A stretch of DNA of 64,000 bases, taken from positions 1,922,001-1,986,000 of the forward strand of contig JABUKB010000001.1 in NCBI GenBank assembly GCA_014595895.1, in the 5' to 3' direction. Origin of the DNA: Lysinibacillus odysseyi (GTDB lineage Bacteria; Bacillota; Bacilli; Bacillales_A; Planococcaceae). Both the position numbers and the translations under genes were made by a program. Numbering within the stretch: position 1 is the stretch's first letter; every line of letters starts with the position of its first letter. Below the pieces are notes generated by a model. The model was not told where the DNA came from. It did no database searches and saw only the letters and a list, made by a program, of their open reading frames with translations. Of this stretch, positions 15,796 through 25,029 are shown in pieces.

Positions 15796-18423
15796 TTATT
15801 TCGCTTCATACCACGAACGACCATATGAAAAATCGACCTTCAAAGGCACTTTTAACTCGATGGCATGTTCCATAATCTCGGGTACGATGCGTTGTAAAAT
15901 TTCTATTTCTTCCTGTGGCGCTTCAAAAATCAATTCATCATGTACTTGCAGCAAAAGCTTCGCTTGCAGACCTTCCTGTTGTAAGCGCGCATCCATGTCA
16001 ATCATTGCTTTTTTAATAATGTCTGCTGCACTTCCTTGAATCGGCATATTCATCGCCGTACGTTCCGCAAAGCTACGCAAATTAAAGTTCGAGCTGTTAA
16101 TCTCAGGCAGATAACGGCGACGATTTAAAATCGTTGTTACATAGCCTTTTTCCCTTGCTTCTTTAATAACCGAATCCATATAATCCTTTACATCCGGGAA
16201 GCTCGCTAAATAGTTTTCGATAAAGATGGCCGCCTTCTTGCGTGTAATATCTAAGCTTTGCGACAGCCCATAATCACTAATCCCATAAATAATACCGAAG
16301 TTGACCGCTTTCGCTGTACGGCGCATCAGTGAAGTGACCTCTTCTGGGCTCTCTACGCCAAATACGTCCATAGCTGTACGTGTATGAATATCCATCCCTG
16401 TTTGGAAGGCTTCTACCAGTACTGGGTCCCCGCACATATGAGCAAGTACACGCAGTTCGATTTGCGAATAGTCTGCAGCAAATAATACCCAGTCTGGTTT
16501 AGATGGCACAAAGGCTTGACGAATTCTCCGCCCTTCCTCTAAACGGATCGGAATATTTTGCAGGTTAGGATCTGTTGAACTCAAACGTCCAGTTGCCGTC
16601 AACGCTTGCTGGAAACGTGTATGCACTTTAGAAGTTTTGCGATGTACAACTTTGATAAGCCCCTCAATATAAGTAGATTTCAATTTCGCTAACTGGCGAT
16701 AATCTAAAATATATTTCACGACATCATGCTCTGATTTTAACTTTTCCAGCACATCAGCGGCCGTTGAATACCCTGTTTTTGTTTTCTTGACGGCAGGCAG
16801 GCCTAGCTTTTCAAATAAAATAACGCCCAATTGCTTCGGTGAATTAATATTAAATTTTTCACCCGCTAACGTATAAATTTCTGTTTCGATAGCCATCAAC
16901 TTCTCTGTCAATTCTTCGCCCATCTTTTCTAGCGTGTCAATATGAACTGTAATACCTTCTGATTCCATCTTCCCTAAGATATGTGCAAGCGGTAATTCCA
17001 GTTCATTGTATAAGTCATACTGTTCATTTTCCTTGAGCTTTTGCGTCACCACTGGTTGTACATGCCAAATCGCCAATGCTTTACGTGCAACATGCTCGGC
17101 TAACACGTTTTCTTCAGGACGATTCCATTTTGCACCCTTTCCATATACTGCATCATTGGATTGCACCTCGTTATAGCCAAATTCCTTTGCTAACGTAGCA
17201 GCATCATCTCCTGAGATAGCCGGGTTGGCAATATAGCTCGCTAATAGCAAATCAAACGTCACACCGCGCAGCTGAATATCCGAACGTGCTAAAAATGCTT
17301 GTGTCGCCTTGCTATCAAGCACATACTTTTCCTTTGTCTCGTCTTCTAGCCAACCCTTTAATGTGGCACTAGAAAATAGAGTATCCTCTGCTGTATAAAT
17401 CGTTTTTTCACCGTCTGTCAATGCTATCCCCAAGGCTTGGCAATCATGATAATGTTCATTTTCTAACTCCACATGAATCGCCATACGGTCTGTCAGCATA
17501 TCAGCTGTTATATCTTTTACGGTTTCAAATGTAATTTCTACCTGCTCTTTTACTTCACTATTAAAATCACTTTTATTAATTAACGATTTAAAGCCTAGCT
17601 CTTGCCAAACAGCTAATAATGCCTCATTGTCCGGACCAGGATAAGCAATATCCTCTACCGTGATATCAATCGGTGCTTCTGTATAAATTGTCGCTAATTT
17701 CTTCGATAAATAGGCCGATTCTTCATTGGCAACGAGCTTTTCCTTCATTTTTGAAGCCTTCATACCTTCAATTTGCTCGTATAACTTTTCTACTGAGCCA
17801 TATTCCTTTAACAATTTAATGGCCGTTTTCTCACCAACCCCCGGTACTCCTGGGATATTATCCGATGAATCGCCCATTAAACCTTTCATATCAATAATTT
17901 GCTGTGGCGTAATCCCGTATTTTTCTTCGATATGGGCTGGTGTATATTTTTCAATATCCGTGATCCCTTTGCGTGTCACATACACCGTTACCTGTTCGCT
18001 TGCTAATTGGGTTAAATCCTTATCTCCTGACACAATAATAACTTCCGCATCCGCGCCTGCTTGTTTTGCTAACGTACCGATAATGTCGTCCGCTTCATAC
18101 ATTGGCAACTCATAGCGCTTCATTTGATAAGCATCAATTAATTTACGAATGTAAGGAAACTGCTCTGACAATTCCGGCGGCGTTTTTTGACGACCGCCTT
18201 TATATTCCCCGTATGACTCATGGCGGAATGTCGTTTTCCCTGCATCGAATGCCACAAGTACTTTTGTTGGTTGCTCCTCCTCTACAATTTTTTGGAGCAT
18301 CATCGTAAAGCCATACGTTGCGTTTGTATGGATACCGCTGTCATTCGTCAATAAAGGCAGAGCAAAAAAGGCACGGTATGCTAAACTATTGCCGTCTAAA
18401 AGAAGCACTTTCTCCTTTGTCAT
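15796..18423 (-). CDS. polA: DNA polymerase I
   Basis: 875 residues: N-terminal 5'-3' exonuclease (1-290, LLLDGNSLAYRAFFA, GLMGDSSDNIPGVPGVGEKT), a central 3'-5' exonuclease-like domain, and a C-terminal polymerase with motif A (FAADYSQIELRVLAH), the O helix (RRTAKAVNFGIIYGISDYG) and motif C (LLQVHDELIFE). The middle domain reads IHVELEN where active enzymes have the DxE metal ligands, so proofreading is very probably absent, as in other Bacillus Pol I. The start is the second ATG (18423), 8 nt after GGAAGG; the ATG three codons upstream is too close to it. Confidence 0.97.
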   Translation of the reverse strand: MTKEKVLLLDGNSLAYRAFFALPLLTNDSGIHTNATYGFTMMLQKIVEEEQPTKVLVAFDAGKTTFRHESYGEYKGGRQKTPPELSEQFPYIRKLIDAYQMKRYELPMYEADDIIGTLAKQAGADAEVIIVSGDKDLTQLASEQVTVYVTRKGITDIEKYTPAHIEEKYGITPQQIIDMKGLMGDSSDNIPGVPGVGEKTAIKLLKEYGSVEKLYEQIEGMKASKMKEKLVANEESAYLSKKLATIYTEAPIDITVEDIAYPGPDNEALLAVWQELGFKSLINKSDFNSEVKEQVEITFETVKDITADMLTDRMAIHVELENEHYHDCQALGIALTDGEKTIYTAEDTLFSSATLKGWLEDETKEKYVLDSKATQAFLARSDIQLRGVTFDLLLASYIANPAISGDDAATLAKEFGYNEVQSNDAVYGKGAKWNRPEENVLAEHVARKALAIWHVQPVVTQKLKENEQYDLYNELELPLAHILGKMESEGITVHIDTLEKMGEELTEKLMAIETEIYTLAGEKFNINSPKQLGVILFEKLGLPAVKKTKTGYSTAADVLEKLKSEHDVVKYILDYRQLAKLKSTYIEGLIKVVHRKTSKVHTRFQQALTATGRLSSTDPNLQNIPIRLEEGRRIRQAFVPSKPDWVLFAADYSQIELRVLAHMCGDPVLVEAFQTGMDIHTRTAMDVFGVESPEEVTSLMRRTAKAVNFGIIYGISDYGLSQSLDITRKKAAIFIENYLASFPDVKDYMDSVIKEAREKGYVTTILNRRRYLPEINSSNFNLRSFAERTAMNMPIQGSAADIIKKAMIDMDARLQQEGLQAKLLLQVHDELIFEAPQEEIEILQRIVPEIMEHAIELKVPLKVDFSYGRSWYEAK

Positions 18424-18576
18424 CTTAATCATCCTTCCGTTATCTAATCCTATCCATTATAAAACATATGTGCGTATAAGGAAAATCAAAAAGGAGAGCT
18501 TTCAGACCGTGCAGCAGCTTAGTCGATAGGCTGTTATGGTAAGGTTGGAAAGAAATAGAGTGTGTCCTATATACAC

Positions 18577-18623
18577 AAAAAAGCACCCAGCCAAATGCTT
18601 ACTGCACATTTAGCTAGATGCTT
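18577..18623 (-). terminator. Terminator of the 145-aa membrane protein gene
   Basis: On the minus strand AAGCATCTAGCTAAATG pairs with CATTTGGCTGGGTGCTT (several wobbles) and TTTTTT follows. Confidence 0.75.
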
Positions 18624-18628
18624 GTCTA

Positions 18629-19066
18629 TTATTTTAATTTTTTGAACTTAAACTGCTCCACTGCTGCTTTCTCTTCTACATAGAAGATTTCTTCATAGAT
18701 AACAGTTACTAAAAAAGCATTCATAAATGAAAAAATGATATATAAAGGCATGCCCTCTAAGCTATAGTTCATCAGACCACGCGCAAAAATTTCTACAAAA
18801 CCAATTTGCGCGAAAAAGAAAATCATGCCGATGCCTACTTGCCAAATCGGACGCTTATCCGAACGTTTCTCAAACCATAGTACTTTTTTAAAAGAATTGC
18901 GTACATCTTCTGCAATAAATAAAGAGAGGATAAAAATAGCGATTAAAAAAATCGGTACTTTCAGAAACTCTACTTCCATCACCCGAAAGCCTGCTTGCTG
19001 ATACCAACCAGCTACTGAGGCAGCCATAACAAACGACAACAATACATTTTGAATAAATTTGCTCAC
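18629..19066 (-). CDS. Hypothetical membrane protein, four predicted helices
   Basis: I do not recognise this 145-residue protein. Hydrophobic segments lie at about 7-25, 36-54, 78-96 and 104-125, joined by short charged loops, and it ends in a Lys-rich tail (AVEQFKFKKLK). No catalytic motif is seen. It lies upstream of polA in the same orientation and has its own terminator, so it is probably a separate unit. The coding character of the frame (charged loops between helices, ATG start) supports a real gene. Confidence 0.65.
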   Translation of the reverse strand: MSKFIQNVLLSFVMAASVAGWYQQAGFRVMEVEFLKVPIFLIAIFILSLFIAEDVRNSFKKVLWFEKRSDKRPIWQVGIGMIFFFAQIGFVEIFARGLMNYSLEGMPLYIIFSFMNAFLVTVIYEEIFYVEEKAAVEQFKFKKLK

Positions 19067-19148
19067 TTATTTACCCCCATTTTTGCGATATAAACATTAT
19101 ATCAAATTTATACTATTTGTCAGTAACTTTTTTCTGAATAATTTATGA

Positions 19149-19256
19149 ACTTATAAAAAAGAACAAGTCCAATCATTTGTTAAAACATTCAGTTCAGTGG
19201 CACAAACATTTGAAATAGCATTCGAATTAGCAAAATATTGGCGTGTAAATCATTAA
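19149..19256 (+). pseudogene. Probable 3' remnant of a lost gene
   Basis: An open stretch ends KKEQVQSFVKTFSSVAQT, then FEIAFELAKYWRVNH and a stop. It has protein-like composition but no start codon or ribosome binding site, and a stop lies just upstream in frame. A plus-strand terminator follows 41 nt later with no other plus-strand gene to serve. I read this as the tail of a decayed gene whose terminator survived. The parent family is not recognised. Confidence 0.35.
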
Positions 19257-19296
19257 ATTATTTTACAGTGCAATTAACAATCGTTTTGACATAGAT

Positions 19297-19331
19297 AATG
19301 GCTTAGTTCTCGATAAACTAAGCCATTTTTT
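19297..19331 (+). terminator. Orphan plus-strand terminator
   Basis: AATGGCTTAGTT (19297-19308) pairs perfectly with AACTAAGCCATT (19316-19327) and TTTTTT overlaps its end. No intact plus-strand gene precedes it. The stem shares AATGGCTTAGTTCT with the gapB terminator. Confidence 0.75.
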
Positions 19332-19429
19332 CTGATTATTTCAGTATTCGAATATCCAACAACTGCAACCATTAGTGCAAGATCATAATTTTAAAATTTA
19401 CCTTATTGCTTTTAGTCTCATACAATTGT

Positions 19430-20065
19430 TTAAAGATAATAGAGAACAATAGCAGCAAACAAATTAGCTATAAAATGTGAAATAGCACTTATATAAACAT
19501 TGTTTGTTTTATAAAATACAATACCATACAAAAAACTATTGATAAAGATGAAGAAAATATCATAACCGACTACCGCAATATTACCGGCTGCGAAATGACC
19601 GATTGAGAATAAAATAGAAGTCAATATTAACGTAGGAATAATGGGCAACCATTTGCTTAATTGTTTTTGGAAGAAACCGCGCCATGCAATTTCTTCACCC
19701 AATGCTGCAATAGCAAGTTGCAAAATGAGTAACATCAACATATTTGCTGAAACAACGATTTCTGTTCTGCCATATATGTGGTCTATGAATTCAGGTAGGA
19801 ACAGTGTTGCTAAAGCAATACATAGGATGTTCATAATTAGTGGCAGAGTAATCCAAAACCAAACGGATTTATCTTTTAAATTTGCACCAATAGTTCTTAT
19901 ATTTAGCGTATTTTCAGAAGCTGTTTTTCTTTCTAACATTCTTTTAATGAAGAAAAATAAAATACCAATAATAACAGATATTCCAGCTACGTTATATCCA
20001 AAAAAGTTAGAGAAAGAAACAACAGCCATAACCAACATTGAGACTATACTTATTTTTTCAGACAA
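19430..20065 (-). CDS. CPBP family intramembrane metalloprotease
   Basis: A 211-residue polytopic membrane protein of the CAAX protease/bacteriocin-processing (Abi, CPBP) family. The signature motifs are present: GEEIAWRGFF (EExxxR, near residue 118), SIGHF (near 148) and ISHFIANL (near 193), supplying the Glu and His of the active site in the membrane. About six helices are predicted. The start is probably the TTG at 20065, 6 nt after AGGAG. Members process peptides or confer bacteriocin immunity; the substrate here is unknown and no bacteriocin gene is nearby. Confidence 0.8.
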   Translation of the reverse strand: MSEKISIVSMLVMAVVSFSNFFGYNVAGISVIIGILFFFIKRMLERKTASENTLNIRTIGANLKDKSVWFWITLPLIMNILCIALATLFLPEFIDHIYGRTEIVVSANMLMLLILQLAIAALGEEIAWRGFFQKQLSKWLPIIPTLILTSILFSIGHFAAGNIAVVGYDIFFIFINSFLYGIVFYKTNNVYISAISHFIANLFAAIVLYYL

Positions 20066-20160
20066 ATAAATCTCCTACTTCCTATAAAACTTATATATAA
20101 GTTTATCTTTGTCACACTAAACTGCTTTATTAAATATATGAAGAATTCTTATATTTCCAT

Positions 20161-20203
20161 AAAAAATAGACTGCTAATCGGTATGTTAATTAACAGTCTA
20201 TTT
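20161..20203 (-). terminator. Terminator of hflKC
   Basis: A 15-bp stem (20164-20178 against 20189-20203, one mismatch) with TTTTTT on the minus side. Confidence 0.85.
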
Positions 20204-20271
20204 CTGTGTTTATTTTACGTTTTGTACCAGATATCTGAACTGGTTAAGCATTTAGAGTTTGCTCCCCTCCA

Positions 20272-21306
20272 CTAGTTGGCATAGCCTGATAGCACACGTG
20301 CATATGGAGAATCGGACGGTAAAATGATGACCGTTTCCTCACCGATTGTTTTCTTGTACGATTCTAACGTTCTATACAATGAATAGAAGTTTGGATCTTT
20401 AGAGAAAGATTGGTTATAGATTTTTGCTGCCTCTGCTTCCCCTTCTGCCGTAATTAAAGCTGCATCTTTATTGGCTGTGGCAATCAGTTGTTTTACATCG
20501 CGGTCCGTTTGTGCCATAATCCGATTTTTATTTGCATCCCCTTCGGATAAATAACGCTGGGCGATGGATTCACGCTCGGAAATCATGCGGGTATAAACAG
20601 ACTGTTCATTTTCCTTTGGCAAATCGATACGGCGAACACGCACATCGACAACTTCAATTCCGTAGTGATCCGCCTGCAATAATTCGTTGACCTTTTTCGT
20701 TACTTCATCATTAATGGAACCGCGAGATGTATTTTTATCATTGATAATATTGTCGTAGTTTAACTGCCCTAGTTCCGTTCGAATGACTGAATAAATGAAT
20801 TCTTCCATACGTGCTTCGGCATTCGGTAGACTACGGGCGTTTGAAATCAATAACTTTGGATCTGTGACGCGCCATACAGCATAGTTATCGATAATGATTC
20901 GCTTTTTATCCAATGTATTAATTTCTTCTTCCGTCATATCATATGTCATTAGATTTTTCGGCAAGGTTTCAATGCTTTGAATAAATGGAATCTTCATATG
21001 AATGCCAGGTGTCTTTTCATATTTGACAACCTCACCGAATTGGCGAATGACTTTATATTCATTTTCCTTTACCACATACACATTTAGAAGAGCGATTGCT
21101 GCAATGACAATGATACATCCTGCCGCAACGACTGCTTTCGTCCATTTGCGTATATCCAGCGGCTTTTTCTCTTTGGGTATTTTTATCTTCTTAGGATTAG
21201 CAGGTTCTTCATTTTCTGTATCGACTACTTGTGCATCGACAGTTTTCTTTTTCCCGTCCCCAAAGAGTTTTCGTACAAATTCATCTAAGTCTTTGTTATT
21301 GCTCAC
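20272..21306 (-). CDS. hflC: Protease modulator HflC (SPFH/prohibitin family)
   Basis: 344 residues. An unusually long charged cytoplasmic N-terminus (about 1-52, Lys/Pro rich) precedes one membrane helix (VVAAGCIIVIAAIALLNVYV near 55-75), the SPFH/PHB domain (about 80-260, with VKYEKTPGIHMKIPFIQSIE and VVDVRVRRIDLP) and the coiled-coil tail with AEGEAEAAKIYNQSF. HflC and HflK form a membrane complex that restrains FtsH in E. coli. It overlaps hflK by 4 nt (ATGA), indicating coupling. Confidence 0.9.
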   Translation of the reverse strand: MSNNKDLDEFVRKLFGDGKKKTVDAQVVDTENEEPANPKKIKIPKEKKPLDIRKWTKAVVAAGCIIVIAAIALLNVYVVKENEYKVIRQFGEVVKYEKTPGIHMKIPFIQSIETLPKNLMTYDMTEEEINTLDKKRIIIDNYAVWRVTDPKLLISNARSLPNAEARMEEFIYSVIRTELGQLNYDNIINDKNTSRGSINDEVTKKVNELLQADHYGIEVVDVRVRRIDLPKENEQSVYTRMISERESIAQRYLSEGDANKNRIMAQTDRDVKQLIATANKDAALITAEGEAEAAKIYNQSFSKDPNFYSLYRTLESYKKTIGEETVIILPSDSPYARVLSGYAN

Positions 21307-22259
21307 TGTGCATCGCTCCCTTCTGTTTTAGGTGCAGCAGTTGTTTGTAAATTTTGCAGCGGCAAATATGTCATCGTCCCGCTGTCATCATTCATGATAT
21401 AAATTTGTGCATTGGGTAGCACTGTTTCCAATGTTTCCAGTACAAGGCGGTCACGCGTGATTTCTTTATTGCCTGCGTATTGCTCATACAGTTTATTGAA
21501 CACCGCTACCTCACCTGTCGCTTGCTCAATACGTGCAATTTTTTCCCCTTCCGCGCGGGAAATGATGGCATCCTTTTCACCTTGTGCTTCACTAACCTTT
21601 TGATTTTTATATTTTTCCGCTTCATTGATTTTCGTATTTTTTGTCTCACGTGCATCTGTTACACCTGTAAATGCCGCACGTACATCGCCATTCGGCAACT
21701 CTACATCTTGAAGCTTCACGGCCAATACACTGATACCGATATCATATTTTTCAAGCAGCGCAACGAGTAATTCACGTGTGGACGCTTCGATATCTGCTTT
21801 CCCATCTGTTAAAGCATCATCGATTGTGGAGCTGCCGATAACAGAACGGATAGCGCTTGATGTGGCATCTTTCAAAATATCTTGCGGACTCTGCGCGTTA
21901 AATAAATATTTCTTCGGATCTACAATGCGCCACTGCACGACCAAATCGGTCATTACGATATTTTCATCTCCCGTAATCATTTTCGCGTCCGAGTTAGTGA
22001 CGATTGTTCCGTCTGTATTTTCCTCATAACCAAATGTTAAACTGTAGGTTTCTTTTGAAACGATTTCTACTTTTTGAATCGGCCAAGGCATTTTAAAATG
22101 CAAGCCGGATGTTGTAATCACTTCTTTTGCCTCTCCAAATGTTACGACAACTGCTTGTTCCGACTCATCGACTGTATACCATGATGTAATGATAACGATA
22201 ATGGCTAGAACAGAAAAGACGACGACTCCTACCCACATGAGCATTCTTTTTACACTCAT
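21303..22259 (-). CDS. hflK: FtsH protease activity modulator HflK
   Basis: 318 residues: one N-terminal membrane helix (about 7-26), then the SPFH domain (ESEQAVVVTFGEAKEVITTS, LQDVELPNGDVRAAF) and an Ala/Glu-rich coiled coil (SEAQGEKDAIISRAEGEK). It lacks the Gly-rich N-terminal extension of proteobacterial HflK. The start is the ATG of MSVKRM, preceded by GGAGGGAT; the frame extends 14 codons upstream without a ribosome binding site. First gene of hflK-hflC. B. subtilis lacks this pair, so it is an addition relative to that gene order. Confidence 0.88.
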   Translation of the reverse strand: MSVKRMLMWVGVVVFSVLAIIVIITSWYTVDESEQAVVVTFGEAKEVITTSGLHFKMPWPIQKVEIVSKETYSLTFGYEENTDGTIVTNSDAKMITGDENIVMTDLVVQWRIVDPKKYLFNAQSPQDILKDATSSAIRSVIGSSTIDDALTDGKADIEASTRELLVALLEKYDIGISVLAVKLQDVELPNGDVRAAFTGVTDARETKNTKINEAEKYKNQKVSEAQGEKDAIISRAEGEKIARIEQATGEVAVFNKLYEQYAGNKEITRDRLVLETLETVLPNAQIYIMNDDSGTMTYLPLQNLQTTAAPKTEGSDAQ

Positions 22260-22330
22260 CCTTATCCCTCCCATTTTATGTATACTCTTTATACGGAACA
22301 AGTATCTTTAAAGTTTCACAAAAATGTAAA

Positions 22331-22361
22331 TAAGCGGATGAATACGAGATTCATCCGCTTA
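22331..22361 (-). terminator. Terminator of phoPR
   Basis: A 13-bp perfect stem (TAAGCGGATGAAT with ATTCATCCGCTTA) with a 5-nt loop is followed on the minus strand by a T-rich tail. Confidence 0.8.
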
Positions 22362-22457
22362 CTATGGGAATGTTTTATTGGAAACATTGGGGGGTTTCTT
22401 AGTTACAACTTTACCGGTACAGTTTAAATTTCATGTATCAATTTTGTAAAGTTCTTG

Positions 22458-24002
22458 TTAATCTTTGTGCAACGGCAACAGGACCCGAATTAATGTTCCT
22501 TGGCCGATTTCGCTTTCTACTTGGATTTTCCCGTGATGTGCATCCACTAAATGCTTCACAATAGAAAGCCCTAAGCCCGTACCACCTGAATTACGGCTAC
22601 GCGCCCGGTCTACACGATAAAAGCGTTCAAAAATACGTGGAATTTCACTCTTTTGAATACCAATTCCTTCGTCCTTTACTTCCACTACAGCAAATTCATC
22701 CTTTGCATATGTTCGAATGGTTACGGAAGTTTCTGGAGGAGAATAGGCAATGGCATTGAAAATTAAGTTCGTAAAGACTTGCATTAAACGATTGGCATCG
22801 CCCTGTACGATAATCCCTTTTTCAAATTGCACATCAAACTGCATATTTTTTTCTTCTAATTGCTGACTCGTTAAATCAGCTGCACGTACGAGGACGTCTT
22901 CAATATTGGTCGGTATAATATCGACGGAGAATCCGTGCTGCTCAATTTTAGATAGTTCCAGTAAATCATTCACTAGCTCTTGCAGTCGATTACTCTCAGT
23001 ATTAATAATTTCTAAAAAGGAAAGTGCCATTTCTTCCTCTTTATAGGCCCCGTCTAGTAATGTTTCAGAAAACCCTTTAATGGACGTAATAGGTGTACGC
23101 AACTCATGGGAAACGTTGGCCACAAAATCTTTCCGAATTTGTTCGAGACGAATCAGTTCCGATACGTCATGCATGACAATGACTACCCCTAACCATCTGC
23201 CATGCTCCCCAACAACCGGGGCCCCGTAAGCCAGTTTTTGGGTGATTTCCTGGTCAATTTCCATTTCCAGCTGCTTACGATACGGCATCTCCGTTAAAAA
23301 CACATGATCGATAAAGCTTTCTAGCTGTTCCGGTAATTGCAGTGACATAAAGTTTTTCTCTTTTACATCATGATACTGAAAGTTAAATTGCTCTAAAAAT
23401 GTTTTGTTAACAATGGATACATTGCCGCCACGGTCAATCATCAGTAAGGCACTGCCCATGTTTTCAATCAATGTTTTTAAACGTTCTTCTTCGATTTGAC
23501 GCGTCTTCATAATTTCCTGTAAATTGCGTGCTAAAATATTGATGGAGTTGCGGAGATCGACTACTGTTTGCGGTCCATCTGCAAAGGCACGCGCTCGGTA
23601 ATTCCCTACGGCTAACTCACTAGCTGTCTTAGTGACATTTTCGATCGGCTCCACAAAGTTTTCAATCATGCGTCTTGATACTACCGCAATTAAACCTAAT
23701 GAAACAACAACTAAAAATAATATAATCAACGCTAATCTCGTTTTGATTTCTCTGACGAACTGATCCGTTAATTGTAACTCGTATGTTTCTAATAAAGCTG
23801 CTTGCTGTTCCTCTGTTACCTCTATTTGTTGTTGCTGAATGATTTCCTTCATTTGCTGCTGGGCATTTACTGTATTTTCTTCAATGTACGTTTCGGCGTA
23901 AAAAGGAAAAAGCTGACCTAATACAAAGCCTAGGACAGCTAAAATAACAGTAACTAAACAAATGAAGGAAATAAACAAGCGATTGCTCATTGATTTTTTC
24001 AT
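22458..24002 (-). CDS. phoR: Phosphate sensor histidine kinase PhoR
   Basis: 514 residues. Membrane helices at about 8-28 and 89-108 flank an extracytoplasmic segment rich in Gln and Glu. HAMP (about 108-160), a PAS domain (about 175-280) and HisKA follow, with the phosphorylated His in VSHELRTPITSIKGFSE, then the HATPase with N, G1 (VVEVKDEGIG), F (RFYRVDRARS) and G2 (GGTGLGLSIV) boxes. It overlaps phoP by 4 nt. The pair governs the phosphate-starvation response in Bacillales. Confidence 0.92.
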   Translation of the reverse strand: MKKSMSNRLFISFICLVTVILAVLGFVLGQLFPFYAETYIEENTVNAQQQMKEIIQQQQIEVTEEQQAALLETYELQLTDQFVREIKTRLALIILFLVVVSLGLIAVVSRRMIENFVEPIENVTKTASELAVGNYRARAFADGPQTVVDLRNSINILARNLQEIMKTRQIEEERLKTLIENMGSALLMIDRGGNVSIVNKTFLEQFNFQYHDVKEKNFMSLQLPEQLESFIDHVFLTEMPYRKQLEMEIDQEITQKLAYGAPVVGEHGRWLGVVIVMHDVSELIRLEQIRKDFVANVSHELRTPITSIKGFSETLLDGAYKEEEMALSFLEIINTESNRLQELVNDLLELSKIEQHGFSVDIIPTNIEDVLVRAADLTSQQLEEKNMQFDVQFEKGIIVQGDANRLMQVFTNLIFNAIAYSPPETSVTIRTYAKDEFAVVEVKDEGIGIQKSEIPRIFERFYRVDRARSRNSGGTGLGLSIVKHLVDAHHGKIQVESEIGQGTLIRVLLPLHKD

Positions 24003-24709
24003 TTTTTAGGCACCTCAAACTTATACCCCAATCCACGAATTGTTTTAATAAATAATGGTTTACGAGTATTTTCTTCGATTTTCTCACGCAAATGGCTAAT
24101 ATGTACATCGACAATACGGGTATCACCTGCAAAGTCATAATTCCACACAGCACTTAGCAACTGGTCACGTGTCAGTACACGATTTTTATTTTCCAATAAA
24201 TACACAAGAAGCTCAAATTCTTTTGGTGTAAACTCTAATGGTTCATCCCCTAAAAATGCTTCAAAACGTTCTGGATATACTTTTAATGTGCCATATTCAT
24301 AGGATACTTCTGCCTGTTCTGGCTCTTCAAATGCAGCAATAGGGGCAAAACGACGAAGTACCGCTTTTACGCGGGCAATGACCTCACGCGGGCTAAATGG
24401 CTTTGTCATATAGTCGTCTGCGCCTAGCTCTAGACCCAGCACTTTATCAAATTCATCGTCACGTGCCGTCAGCATAATAATTGGAATATTTTTCTTTTGG
24501 CTACGCAATTCTTTACAGACTTCCATACCGTCTAAAATCGGCAACATCAAATCCAGTATTAATAAATCGGGATTTTGGTCTAATGCCGTATGAAGCCCTT
24601 CTTTACCGTCATGAGCTAGCAATACTTGAAAGCCTGCCTGCTCCAGATTATATTTTAATAAGGTTGCGATGGAAACTTCATCTTCCACAACTAAAATCGT
24701 TTTTGACAT
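23999..24709 (-). CDS. phoP: Phosphate response regulator PhoP
   Basis: OmpR-type response regulator, 236 residues: receiver domain with acidic VVEDE, phosphoacceptor Asp in LLILDLMLPILDG (near 53) and Lys of TKPFSPREV, followed by a winged-helix effector domain (EFTPKEFELLVYLLE, RIVDVHISHLREKIE). The start is the ATG of MSKTILVV, 7 nt after GGAGGT. It shares a transcript with phoR, which it overlaps. Confidence 0.93.
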   Translation of the reverse strand: MSKTILVVEDEVSIATLLKYNLEQAGFQVLLAHDGKEGLHTALDQNPDLLILDLMLPILDGMEVCKELRSQKKNIPIIMLTARDDEFDKVLGLELGADDYMTKPFSPREVIARVKAVLRRFAPIAAFEEPEQAEVSYEYGTLKVYPERFEAFLGDEPLEFTPKEFELLVYLLENKNRVLTRDQLLSAVWNYDFAGDTRIVDVHISHLREKIEENTRKPLFIKTIRGLGYKFEVPKK

Positions 24710-24903
24710 CTTTTGTACCTCCAAAGTAATTTGAAACCCCCATTTCAAATCGGCTAGAAAGATTATATCAAGATATGTTCTGCTTATCAGTCTTTCTATT
24801 AGTACTTCGATTATGTGCTGTTCCCGATTAATCGACCCTATTTTTTTACATAAAATAAATAGTGCTATTTTATAAGCTTCACTGTAAATATTCAGTTAAG
24901 CTT

Positions 24904-24932
24904 ATAGTATCAATTTTTCTGACAAAGTACAA
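24904..24932 (-). promoter_or_regulatory. Candidate promoter of phoPR
   Basis: TTGTAC (complement of 24927-24932), a 17-nt spacer and TACTAT (complement of 24904-24909), leaving a leader of about 190 nt. I could not make out clear PhoP-box repeats. Confidence 0.45.
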
Positions 24933-24983
24933 TTATTGAATGAATGTAAATTATTTAATAAGGATTTTCAGGTTTAACCTATG

Positions 24984-25020
24984 AAAAAACGTCATTTAGC
25001 TTTTCAAACTAAACGACGTT
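24984..25020 (-). terminator. Terminator of mdh
   Basis: AACGTCGTTTAG pairs with CTAAATGACGTT (one wobble) and TTTTTC follows on the minus strand. Confidence 0.85.
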
Positions 25021-25029
25021 TTGTAAATT

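Noticed and set aside
22369..22388. Hairpin AATGTTT/AAACATT after phoR
   Set aside because: Only 7 bp, with no T tract; the stem at 22331-22361 is the better terminator.
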